A DNA stretch of 13,102 nt from Lachnospiraceae bacterium UBA3689 (lineage in GTDB: Bacteria > Bacillota > Clostridia > Lachnospirales > Lachnospiraceae). The position numbers and the translations under genes are program-made. The stretch lies in contig DFIU01000013.1 of assembly GCA_002371465.1 (NCBI GenBank), positions 64,113 to 77,214 on the forward strand, in the 5' to 3' direction. Below the pieces are notes generated by a model that saw only the letters and a program-made list of their open reading frames with translations, had not been told where the DNA came from and made no database searches. The stretch's first letter is position 1, and every line of letters starts with the position of its first letter. Of this stretch, positions 7,226 through 12,907 are shown piece after piece.

Positions 7226-8638
7226 TCAGGATACGCTGCGGATTGCGACGAGCCTGTCCTGATTGACACGCCGGTTATTGGTAATCCCCGCCTTGGAGCT
7301 CTGCGCCTCGATCTGACCGCCGTGACCGTCGTAGATGGAGACATGACCGGAGTAGACCAGAACATCGCCTGCCTTGGCATTCTTAAGACTGTCGACAGAC
7401 TTACCGACAGATGCCCATTCCCCGGAGGTCTTGTAGCCGCCGCTGTAATGACCGGTATCGGTCAGAACCTTGGTGACGAAGTGGGAGCAGTCATAGCCTT
7501 CCGAATCAGAATTGCCGCCCCACTTGTACTTGCCGCCGACGTACTTATTGGCGTAGTCTGTAATGCTGCTCCTGGAAGCGCCGGACTTAGCCGCTGATTT
7601 CACGGCCGCCCTGACGGTAGATGCCGCTTCGGAAGCCTGGGATTCGGAACCGCCGCTTCTGATGACCTTTCTTCTCGCCTGCTCTGCCTGCTCGGACGCG
7701 ATGGACTCGGCTTCTGAAGATGAAACTCTGGTTCTGCGCCTTGAGGATGATTCGGACCGTGACTCATTGGATGATGCTCTCGAAGAAGACCGGGATGTCG
7801 TTTCGGTCTCCTGGACTTCCTCTTCTTCCTGCTCCTCAGCCTCCGCTTCCGCCTGCTGAGCTGCCGCGATCTGCTGCTGCTCGATCTCATGGATGGCATC
7901 AGTCTGCTGGCTGATCAGAGAATTCAGCTCTGCTGCCTGCTGCTGGGCAAGATCGATCTGGCTGGCGTAAGCGGCATTTGCCGATTCAGCCTGAGCCTTC
8001 TGATTCTGTAATTCCACGTTCTGGCTGTCCAGCTGCTTCTTCTGATTTTCAAGAACGGTCTGCTGGTCCACAAGAGAAGCCTTCTGGTTCTCAAGAGAAG
8101 TCTTCAGCTCTTCAACCTGGCGCACGGTCTCGACCAGCTTCTCAAACGCTTTCCGATCCGTGCTCTGCAGTTCGCTGGCATAATCCGCCGAATTAATAAA
8201 GGAAGCAAAATCGTCAGAGCTTAAAACAGCGGTCAGCCAACCGGCATTTCCACCGTTTTCGTAGGTGTACTGGATCCGCTTCTTCATATCGCTGTACTGC
8301 TTGTCGCGATCCGCTTCCGCTGCTTTCAGCTTAGTCTCGGTATCTGCAATCTTAGTCTCGGTCTCCGCGATCTGCCCCTTGGTGGACTCAATATCCTGCT
8401 GAGCCTGATTGATCTGCATCACCAGGTCGACAATATCGGAATTCAGGGAACTGATCTGCGATTCTATTTCCTTCTGCTTCTTACTTAAAGCCGCAAGATT
8501 CTGTTTCGTCGTATCAAGTGCTGAATAAGCCTGGCTTCTGGATGCGCGAAGATCGCTCTCCTGGTCGGCAAATGCCGGAGTGACCATTGAGACAGTAAGT
8601 ACAGAGGCAAGTAAAAAACCCAGTAACTTTTTCTTCAT
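7226..8638 (-). CDS. Secreted coiled-coil NlpC/P60 peptidoglycan hydrolase (PcsB/CwlO-like architecture)
   Basis: Predicted secreted endopeptidase that cuts peptidoglycan stem peptides. The start at 8638 is chosen because AAGGAG lies six bases upstream and the product begins with a classic signal peptide (MKKKLLGFLLASVLTVSM, cleavage likely after AFA at residue 24). An upstream in-frame start would bury it. Residues 28-268 are an almost continuous Gln/Glu/Lys-rich coiled coil, as in PcsB and CwlO, where this part regulates activity and contacts FtsEX. Residues 269-323 are low complexity: poly-Glu, then Ser/Arg runs. The NlpC/P60 domain (about 360-470) carries GYDCSHF with catalytic Cys384 and SGHVSIY with His432; the third polar position falls in GGQIEAQSS. 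Control by FtsEX is inference; no ftsEX genes are in the window. Confidence 0.9.
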   Translation of the reverse strand: MKKKLLGFLLASVLTVSMVTPAFADQESDLRASRSQAYSALDTTKQNLAALSKKQKEIESQISSLNSDIVDLVMQINQAQQDIESTKGQIAETETKIADTETKLKAAEADRDKQYSDMKKRIQYTYENGGNAGWLTAVLSSDDFASFINSADYASELQSTDRKAFEKLVETVRQVEELKTSLENQKASLVDQQTVLENQKKQLDSQNVELQNQKAQAESANAAYASQIDLAQQQAAELNSLISQQTDAIHEIEQQQIAAAQQAEAEAEEQEEEEVQETETTSRSSSRASSNESRSESSSRRRTRVSSSEAESIASEQAEQARRKVIRSGGSESQASEAASTVRAAVKSAAKSGASRSSITDYANKYVGGKYKWGGNSDSEGYDCSHFVTKVLTDTGHYSGGYKTSGEWASVGKSVDSLKNAKAGDVLVYSGHVSIYDGHGGQIEAQSSKAGITNNRRVNQDRLVAIRSVS

Positions 8639-8709
8639 CAATTTCTCCTTTTTCACGTTTGCGGATGCAGCATGCACTTCATCCTGCAAATTTCCACTTA
8701 ACAAGCACG

Positions 8710-8738
8710 ATTATATAACGAGGCAGACTAAAAATCAA
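8710..8738 (-). promoter_or_regulatory. Consensus sigma-A promoter of the P60 gene
   Basis: Minus-strand -35 TTGATT (8733-8738), 17-bp spacer and perfect -10 TATAAT (8710-8715). It leaves a leader of about 65 bases before the ATG at 8638. Confidence 0.82.
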
Positions 8739-8774
8739 GTTTATTTTACGAATTATTACGTTTTTGTGACACGC

Positions 8775-8817
8775 CGGAACCATTCCGCAATGATTATGCA
8801 CGAAAATGACACTTTTC
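8775..8817. promoter_or_regulatory. Possible operator dyads between divergent promoters
   Basis: Two inverted repeats, CGGAA-n3-TTCCG (8775-8787) and GAAAA-n6-TTTTC (8802-8817), lie 37 bp beyond the P60 -35 and 44 bp before the TetR -10. TetR-family regulators often bind such sites beside their own gene, but both arms are short and could be chance. Confidence 0.25.
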
Positions 8818-8857
8818 TGCCCTCTCCTGCCTTTTCCCTGTTTTTTTTGCCGTTCCG

Positions 8858-8866
8858 TGTTATAAT
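8858..8866 (+). promoter_or_regulatory. Extended -10 promoter of the TetR gene
   Basis: TG (8858-8859) plus one base and a perfect TATAAT (8861-8866). The -35 is poor and sits in a T-rich tract, as expected for an extended -10 promoter. The leader is only about 16 bases. Confidence 0.65.
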
Positions 8867-8888
8867 TCTTTCACACATTGAGGTAATA

Positions 8889-9458
8889 ATGGAAAATAAA
8901 CGGGATCTGACCAAGGAATTGTTGGCGGGCTGCTTCAAGGAGCTGATGCTGACCACGCCCTTTGATAAAATCACAATTAAAATGATTACAGACCGGGCAG
9001 GGCTCATTCGTCCGACCTTCTACAAGCATTTCCAGGACAAGTACGAGGTCCTGGAGTGGGTCTTTGAGACCGAGGTCGCCGCCAGTGTGGACCTGCTCAT
9101 CACCAACCATATGGAACTGGACGCCGTAGTCATGCTCTGCCGCTGTCTGGGCAGGGACCGCAAGTTTTACCGGCGCGCCTGGGAAATGGAACCCGGTCCC
9201 AATTCCTTTGAGACCATTCTGACCCGTTATGTCTACCAGACCTTTTTAAAACTTGCGGACCGCTTCTCGGTCAAGACCGTCGATAAGGTCCCGGTCCTGA
9301 CTCCGGAGATGATCTCCACCTATTACACCTACGGTCTGGTCAATGTCATCCGGGACTGGATCACCTCCAACCTGGAGTTGACGCCGGAGGAACTGGCGGA
9401 ATCCTACCAGTACCTGCTCTCCCACTCCGTGCTGGACCTGATTAAGAACTCCAACTGA
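8889..9458 (+). CDS. TetR/AcrR-family transcriptional regulator
   Basis: A 189-residue DNA-binding regulator. The N-terminal helix-turn-helix is clear: KELMLTTPFDKITIKMITDRAG at about 17-38, then the recognition-helix signature RPTFYKHFQDKYEVL at 41-55. The C-terminal domain (about 60-185) is helical and contains RKFYRRAWEMEPGPNSFETI, resembling the C-terminal half of DhaS-like TetR proteins; its ligand cannot be read from sequence. The start at 8889 is supported by TTGAGG five bases upstream and by the promoter at 8858-8866; an in-frame extension to 8580 would run through that promoter and is rejected. It is divergent from the P60 gene and convergent with the mntP-like gene, so either could be a target, along with autoregulation. 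The target is not established. Confidence 0.88.
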   Translation: MENKRDLTKELLAGCFKELMLTTPFDKITIKMITDRAGLIRPTFYKHFQDKYEVLEWVFETEVAASVDLLITNHMELDAVVMLCRCLGRDRKFYRRAWEMEPGPNSFETILTRYVYQTFLKLADRFSVKTVDKVPVLTPEMISTYYTYGLVNVIRDWITSNLELTPEELAESYQYLLSHSVLDLIKNSN

Positions 9459-9461
9459 CAA

Positions 9462-9526
9462 AAAACCTCTGCCGCAGCAACAGGATTTCCAGATTTTTGG
9501 AATCCTGTTGCTGCGGCAGAGGTTTT
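9462..9526. terminator. Bidirectional terminator with a 26-bp perfect stem
   Basis: The arm at 9462-9487 is the exact reverse complement of the arm at 9501-9526 (26 of 26). A smaller CCA/TGG pairing sits inside the 13-base centre. A T-rich tract follows on the plus strand (TTTTCTTTTATT) and a T-run on the minus strand. It starts three bases after the TetR stop and lies ten bases from the mntP-like stop, so it serves both convergent genes. Confidence 0.93.
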
Positions 9527-9536
9527 CTTTTATTCT

Positions 9537-10127
9537 TTAGAAGGCAAGGCTCAGATACCGAGCCAGGACATCAATGCCGCCTATGATAACGATGCAGCCG
9601 CCGACCGTTACAAAGCGGTTCATAGGACCGCAGCCCAGGCGGTAGCCGGCAAAAACGCCTGCGATCACGGTCGCCGCCGTAATCACACCCAGCATGACCG
9701 CAAGGACCCAGAGTTCAATCGACAGTAAGCCAAACCCAAGCCCCGCGATCAGAGCGTCGAGAGAGGTCATAAAGGCCCAGAAGATGACGACGCGGATGTT
9801 GAAGCGGTCGTCCACCTGCTCTTCGATCTTGCGATACTTTTTCCGGAAGGACTTGGCGATCATCCAGACACCCAATCCCAGGAAGAGGACCGCGGCGATG
9901 GCGTTCCAAAGCCGGTTGGCGGACAGATAGGACCGTCTGATGGCGGGAATCATCGTAATCGCGCCGCCGACCACAACCATGCCCATCTGAAAACCGGCGA
10001 AGATGCCGATCAGTTTGGCGAGATTCCCCTTGCGGATCTCCGAGATCATAGCCCCTTTATATAAACAATATGCAAACACATCCAGTGAGAGTCCGATGCC
10101 AATGATCAGAATCTGCCAAATACCCAT
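9537..10127 (-). CDS. mntP: MntP-like manganese efflux pump (divergent)
   Basis: Predicted inner-membrane exporter of Mn2+ in the MntP/YebN family. The 196-residue protein has about six transmembrane segments in two homologous halves. The first half carries the family Asp in GLSLDVFAYCLYKGA (Asp16) and the second in MTSLDALIAGLGF (Asp124), as in the usual 'GxSxDAFA' and 'TSxDAxAVG' motifs. A charged cytosolic loop (KSFRKKYRKIEEQVDDRF, about 92-109) lies between the halves. The first half is divergent: FAYCLYKGA replaces the usual FAVSI-KG, and a Gln (about 47) lies where I recall an acidic residue in E. coli MntP. The start at 10127 has an AAAGGTGG ribosome binding site. Mn2+ as substrate is family-based inference. 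Confidence 0.82.
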   Translation of the reverse strand: MGIWQILIIGIGLSLDVFAYCLYKGAMISEIRKGNLAKLIGIFAGFQMGMVVVGGAITMIPAIRRSYLSANRLWNAIAAVLFLGLGVWMIAKSFRKKYRKIEEQVDDRFNIRVVIFWAFMTSLDALIAGLGFGLLSIELWVLAVMLGVITAATVIAGVFAGYRLGCGPMNRFVTVGGCIVIIGGIDVLARYLSLAF

Positions 10128-10147
10128 ATCCTACCACCTTTCAACCT

Positions 10148-10160
10148 CCCTATTATAGGG
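10148..10160 (-). promoter_or_regulatory. mntP -10 element embedded in a 13-bp perfect palindrome
   Basis: On the minus strand CCCTATAATAGGG is a perfect dyad (6-bp arms around a central A) that contains a consensus -10 TATAAT (10152-10157). The -35 at 17 bp is poor (TTCCCC-like). A dyad over the -10 with a weak -35 is a classic position for a repressor or activator site. The factor is unknown, and the sequence does not resemble MntR sites that I recall. Confidence 0.55.
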
Positions 10161-10186
10161 GATCAGTCCTCCCGGGGGAATGGCAA

Positions 10187-10222
10187 ACAAAAAGAAATGT
10201 ACCGAGCCAGGATACATTTCTT
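10187..10222 (-). terminator. Intrinsic terminator of rpiB
   Basis: AAGAAATGTA (10192-10201) pairs perfectly with TACATTTCTT (10213-10222) across an 11-base loop. The minus strand then reads a T-run (TTTTTGTTTG). It lies 32 bases after the rpiB stop and upstream of the mntP -10. Confidence 0.8.
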
Positions 10223-10254
10223 CTCGTTTGTAGCCGGAATATAACCCCCGCTTC

Positions 10255-10719
10255 TTAGCAGTTCCGATCCCCGTAGTCCCGTTCAATCGCGGAGAGCATC
10301 TCGACCCGCTTGGCGTGCCTGCCCCCTTCAAACTTAGCGGAGAAGAAGGCGTCCGCAATCATAAATGCCTCTTCCCGACCGATGATTCTGGCGCCCATCG
10401 AAATGATGTTGCAGTTGTTGTGGCGGACGGACAGTGCCGCCGTCGCCGGTTCGCTGCAGCAGCAGGCACGAATGCCCGGCACCTTGTTGGCAGCAAGGGA
10501 GATACCGACTCCGGTCCCGCAGACCAGAACGCCCTTTTGAGCCTCGCCGGAGGCGATCGCCTCCGCCACCTTTCTGCCCGGGACCGGATAGTCGTCGCCT
10601 CGGTCATTGGGATCAAAGTTGCCGTAATCGACACACTCATACCCCTGGTCCTTTAAATGCTCCATCAGCTGCAGTTTCAGTTCAATTCCGGCGTGATCGC
10701 TTCCAAATGCTACTTTCAT
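10255..10719 (-). CDS. rpiB: Ribose-5-phosphate isomerase B (RpiB/LacAB family)
   Basis: RpiB interconverts ribose 5-phosphate and ribulose 5-phosphate in the non-oxidative pentose phosphate pathway; relatives act on allose 6-phosphate or galactose 6-phosphate. The 154-residue protein begins MKVAFGSDHAGIELK (Asp8, His9 at the active site). It contains the catalytic Cys67 in VLVCGTGVGIS, the anion-hole GTG, the RHNNCNI segment (His100) and ISMGARIIG. The Cys67 base favours true RpiB or AlsB activity over LacA. A run of three Cys (86-88) is unusual but follows a variable position. The ATG at 10719 has an AAAAGGAG ribosome binding site. It is separated from mntP by a terminator. I could not find a convincing promoter in the 55 bases before the divergent tRNA promoter. 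Confidence 0.93.
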   Translation of the reverse strand: MKVAFGSDHAGIELKLQLMEHLKDQGYECVDYGNFDPNDRGDDYPVPGRKVAEAIASGEAQKGVLVCGTGVGISLAANKVPGIRACCCSEPATAALSVRHNNCNIISMGARIIGREEAFMIADAFFSAKFEGGRHAKRVEMLSAIERDYGDRNC

Positions 10720-10774
10720 AACAAAACTCCTTTTCCAGATATTTTTAAGCGCCGGAACAAATCCTGAGATTTAT

Positions 10775-10803
10775 TTGCAGTCCCGAAGCTTAAGTGCTAT
10801 AAT
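10775..10803 (+). promoter_or_regulatory. Promoter of tRNA-Val(CAC)
   Basis: -35 TTGCAG (10775-10780), 17-bp spacer, -10 TATAAT (10798-10803) with TGC before it (extended -10). It lies seven bases before the mature tRNA 5' end, so the 5' leader is very short or absent. Confidence 0.85.
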
Positions 10804-10810
10804 ATTCTGC

Positions 10811-10882
10811 GGACGGTTAGCTCAATGGGAGAGCACTCGCTTCACGTGTGAGGGGTTGCAGGTTCGAGCCCTGTACCGTCCA
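10811..10882 (+). tRNA. tRNA-Val, anticodon CAC
   Basis: Complete cloverleaf of 72 bases. The acceptor stem is GGACGGT with ACCGTCC, the D stem GCTC with GAGC and loop AATGGGA. The anticodon stem is CTCGC with GTGAG and loop TTCACGT, giving anticodon CAC (reads GUG). The variable loop is five bases. The T stem is GCAGG with CCTGT and loop TTCGAGC. The discriminator is A, and CCA is not encoded (TTTTT follows), so it is added after transcription. Confidence 0.96.
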
Positions 10883-10901
10883 TTTTTCTTGTCCACCTTT
10901 T

Positions 10902-10923
10902 GCTGCCCAGAGGGCAGCTTTTT
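10902..10923 (+). terminator. Terminator of tRNA-Val(CAC)
   Basis: GCTGCCC (10902-10908), loop AGA, GGGCAGC (10912-10918), then TTTTT. It works in the tRNA direction. On the minus strand, after the PAP2 stop, the same hairpin lacks a T-run. Confidence 0.88.
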
Positions 10924-10925
10924 CT

Positions 10926-11642
10926 TTACTCTCCATCTCGTAAGTACCGTCTCTCAAGGCTTTTGCACCAGGCGTCCCATTTAGGAAAATGAAAGACCTG
11001 CTGACAGATCACCACATAAAGATAGCAGGCGGCGATCGCCAGCACTGCCGTGATAACGTCGAAGAGGGAGTGCTGCTTAATGAGGACCGTAGAGAAACAG
11101 ATCAGGACGCACCAGATCAGCCCGGTCGCCCGAACCCAGTTCTTTTTAAAGAAGTGGTGGTCAGACCGCAGCATCCAGCTCTCCACCGCAAGGGAGTTAA
11201 AGACATGGATGCTGGGCCAGACATTGGTCGGCGTATCCGTCCTCCAGACCTTAGCGACCAAAGCCGTGAAGAAATTGTCCCGGGGCATCTCCAAAAGGCG
11301 CAGGGGCTGACGGTTGGGCAAAAAGGTGGAGACCAGAAGAAAAAGACTCATCCCGATCATCAGGTAGGTCGTCACGCCATCAAAGGCGTGCCGGTCCAGA
11401 TAGTAGAGCAGAAAGCAGCCGACTGCGATATAGCAGAACCAGGACAGGTAGGGGACCACGAAGAGTTCACAAAAAGGAATCTTGCGGTCGATGGGCAGGA
11501 TGATGGTCATATATCGTTTTCTCGGGATCACCTCTATCAGATGGAACCAGGCGAGGTAGATCAAAAGAAAGATCACCAGGGGCAGACCGTGCGCCGCCTT
11601 CACTTTATGGGAAAACCAGATCAGTGGTTTAAAAATGATCAT
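10926..11642 (-). CDS. PAP2-superfamily membrane phosphatase (non-canonical motifs)
   Basis: Predicted integral membrane phosphatase or phosphotransferase acting on a lipid phosphate. The 238-residue protein has about six hydrophobic segments (about 20-38, 60-82, 88-108, 120-132, 170-188, 195-215). Motif 2 of the superfamily appears as PSIH (143-146, usually PSGH). Motif 3 appears as S-x6-H-x3-D (Ser184, His191, Asp195), the usual spacing but with Thr in place of Arg after the Ser. Motif 1 (KxxxxxxRP) is only suggested by RQP (111-113). His146, His191 and Asp195, the catalytic elements, are kept. Its ATG overlaps the upstream gene's TGA as ATGA, so the two are translationally coupled. The substrate could be phosphatidate, phosphatidylglycerol phosphate, undecaprenyl pyrophosphate or a lipid-linked head group; sequence does not decide. 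Confidence 0.82.
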   Translation of the reverse strand: MIIFKPLIWFSHKVKAAHGLPLVIFLLIYLAWFHLIEVIPRKRYMTIILPIDRKIPFCELFVVPYLSWFCYIAVGCFLLYYLDRHAFDGVTTYLMIGMSLFLLVSTFLPNRQPLRLLEMPRDNFFTALVAKVWRTDTPTNVWPSIHVFNSLAVESWMLRSDHHFFKKNWVRATGLIWCVLICFSTVLIKQHSLFDVITAVLAIAACYLYVVICQQVFHFPKWDAWCKSLERRYLRDGE

Positions 11643-12781
11643 ATTCCATCTCTCACTTTGAATTCATAGTCATGCGGATCGACGGGGATCTCCGACTCCT
11701 CAATGTCCGTGATCCGGATAAAGCGCTCATTTCCCAGCCGGTCCATCATCTGATCGATCATCAGCCTGGTCCCCTGCACTTCCATTTCCACCCGCAGATC
11801 GTAGAGATTTCGGACCCAGCCGGTCACGCCCAGGTCCTGGGCGATGCGGCAGGCGCGGTAGCGGAAGCCGACTCCCTGGACCTCTCCGCTGACCAGCAGG
11901 TGCAGGCGTATCGGATCTGTCATCGCTTTCCCATCCCCCTCAGATCTCTCTTCTTCCAATTTGGGTTTGCCCGGCAAAAAGTCTTCAAAAATAAAAGCTT
12001 CAAAATCACGCTTCGCCCCCTGCAGCTCCTCCTTACTTCGGACCGTCCAGCCGACGCCGAAGCCGTGCAGAAACCGGATCATCTGATAACGGAGCAGGGT
12101 CGCATAGTGAATATTATACGCAATAAAATCCGGCCGTGTCAGAAAATTACATAGGCAAAGGCTCAAAAAGAAACCACCCAGAGCCTTGAACGGTCCGCCC
12201 TTCCGAAAACGGTCGGACAGCTGGCCCCGCAGGGTCTGGGGATGGTGGCGGCGAAACCAGTTCAGTACCAGGGGATGAAAGGACTCGACGCAGGTCAATC
12301 CCCGATAGTTGTCCAGCCAGAAAGCAGTATTTTCGCAGATCTCCTTCAGGTAATGCCGGTCCTCGCACTTGATCTCGACGACCAGGGGAACCCTGCCGTC
12401 CACCATTTTCAGAACCTCCTGAAAGGTTGGAATCTGCTCCTCCGTCCCCCAAAGGTGGACCTCTCTTACCTCGCTCATGGTCATCTGCGTAACCCGCTTA
12501 TCAAGTCCCGCGACCCGCTTCAGCTTGTCGTCGTGGACAACCGCCAGCTGACCGTCCCGGGTCAGCCTGACATCAAGCTCAATCCCATAGCCGGCTTCCA
12601 CCGCCCTTTTAAAGGCGGCAAGAGAATTCTCCGGGATCCCTGCCTCCTTATCGTGCAGCCCCCGGTGGGCGATATAAGTTTTAGAAAAGGCACGCATCCG
12701 CTCCCGCCGTCCGTTCTCCGGTCTGATTGCGATCAGCCACAGGACCAAAAGAACGAATAAAACGTAGATCAGAATTTGCAT
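11639..12781 (-). CDS. Membrane-anchored glycerophosphodiester phosphodiesterase fused to acylphosphatase
   Basis: One uninterrupted 380-residue frame with two catalytic domains. Residues 1-20 form a transmembrane anchor. The GDPD domain (about 36-275) hydrolyses glycerophosphodiesters to glycerol 3-phosphate and an alcohol. Its motifs are HRG (39-41), PENS (50-53), IELDVRLTRDG (67-77, metal Glu68/Asp70), VVHDD (81-85, acid/base His83), VVEIKCE (134-140) and GWTVRS (244-249). An acidic linker (EEERSEGDGK) leads to an acylphosphatase domain (287-380) with VSGEVQGVGFRYRA (catalytic Arg307) and GWVRN (catalytic Asn325), which hydrolyses carboxyl-phosphate bonds. The usual DG after the Asn is DL here. 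An internal ATG at 11923 could release the second domain. The ATG at 12781 has an AAAGGTGG site. It is first in a two-gene operon with the PAP2 phosphatase. Confidence 0.9.
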   Translation of the reverse strand: MQILIYVLFVLLVLWLIAIRPENGRRERMRAFSKTYIAHRGLHDKEAGIPENSLAAFKRAVEAGYGIELDVRLTRDGQLAVVHDDKLKRVAGLDKRVTQMTMSEVREVHLWGTEEQIPTFQEVLKMVDGRVPLVVEIKCEDRHYLKEICENTAFWLDNYRGLTCVESFHPLVLNWFRRHHPQTLRGQLSDRFRKGGPFKALGGFFLSLCLCNFLTRPDFIAYNIHYATLLRYQMIRFLHGFGVGWTVRSKEELQGAKRDFEAFIFEDFLPGKPKLEEERSEGDGKAMTDPIRLHLLVSGEVQGVGFRYRACRIAQDLGVTGWVRNLYDLRVEMEVQGTRLMIDQMMDRLGNERFIRITDIEESEIPVDPHDYEFKVRDGI

Positions 12782-12803
12782 GTACCCACCTTTCTCAGCT
12801 AAA

Positions 12804-12822
12804 AATGCGGCTTTTCCGCATT
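12804..12822 (-). other. Hairpin at the 5' end of the GDPD operon transcript
   Basis: AATGCGG (12804-12810) pairs with CCGCATT (12816-12822) around a five-base loop. The predicted transcription start is about 12823, so the transcript would begin with this stem. On the minus strand three more T follow, so it could also act as a weak attenuator. A 5'-terminal stem that stabilises the mRNA is the simpler reading (inference). Confidence 0.5.
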
Positions 12823-12829
12823 CTTATCT

Positions 12830-12858
12830 ATCATATCACAGCTAAATGAAAAAATAAA
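12830..12858 (-). promoter_or_regulatory. Promoter of the GDPD-PAP2 operon
   Basis: Minus-strand extended -10: TGA then TATGAT (12830-12835). The -35 at 17 bp is weak (TTTATT, 12853-12858). It lies back to back with the tRNA promoter: the two -35 hexamers touch. Confidence 0.6.
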
Positions 12859-12887
12859 TTTACAATCCGGAATCCGTGTGCTATAAT
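12859..12887 (+). promoter_or_regulatory. Promoter of tRNA-Val(GAC)
   Basis: -35 TTTACA (12859-12864), 17-bp spacer, -10 TATAAT (12882-12887) preceded by TGC. The GTGCTATAATA core is shared with the other tRNA-Val promoter in this window. Confidence 0.85.
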
Positions 12888-12907
12888 AACTTTCATCGAA
12901 ACGACAT

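Larger units (their letters stand above)
8639..8888. other. Divergent intergenic region between the P60 gene and the TetR gene
   Basis: This 250-bp stretch holds both divergent promoters. Between them lie two short dyads: CGGAA-CCA-TTCCG (8775-8787, perfect 5-bp arms) and GAAAA-TGACAC-TTTTC (8802-8817). The P60 leader also contains a GGATG/CATCC inverted repeat near 8662-8683. I see no coding potential beyond weak overlaps. Confidence 0.6.

Noticed and set aside
8639..8704. N-terminal extension of the P60 protein upstream of 8638
   Set aside because: It would place 22 residues before a classic signal peptide. A strong AAGGAG precedes 8638.
8580..8888. N-terminal extension of the TetR protein
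   Set aside because: It would pass through the TetR promoter and the P60 promoter and encodes no part of the TetR fold. The 8889 start has a good ribosome binding site.
10128..10254. yybP-ykoY manganese riboswitch before mntP
   Set aside because: The hairpin at 10192-10222 lies upstream of the predicted -10 and is a simple terminator for rpiB. I see none of the conserved internal-loop sequences of that riboswitch.
10902..10918. Bidirectional terminator serving PAP2
   Set aside because: On the minus strand the hairpin is followed by AAAAGG rather than a T-run, so it supports termination only for the tRNA.
11639..12781. GDPD-acylphosphatase fusion as a frameshift or assembly artefact
   Set aside because: The frame is continuous, both domains are complete, and the linker is a plausible charged tether. 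It remains to be confirmed with relatives, but nothing in the sequence indicates an error.
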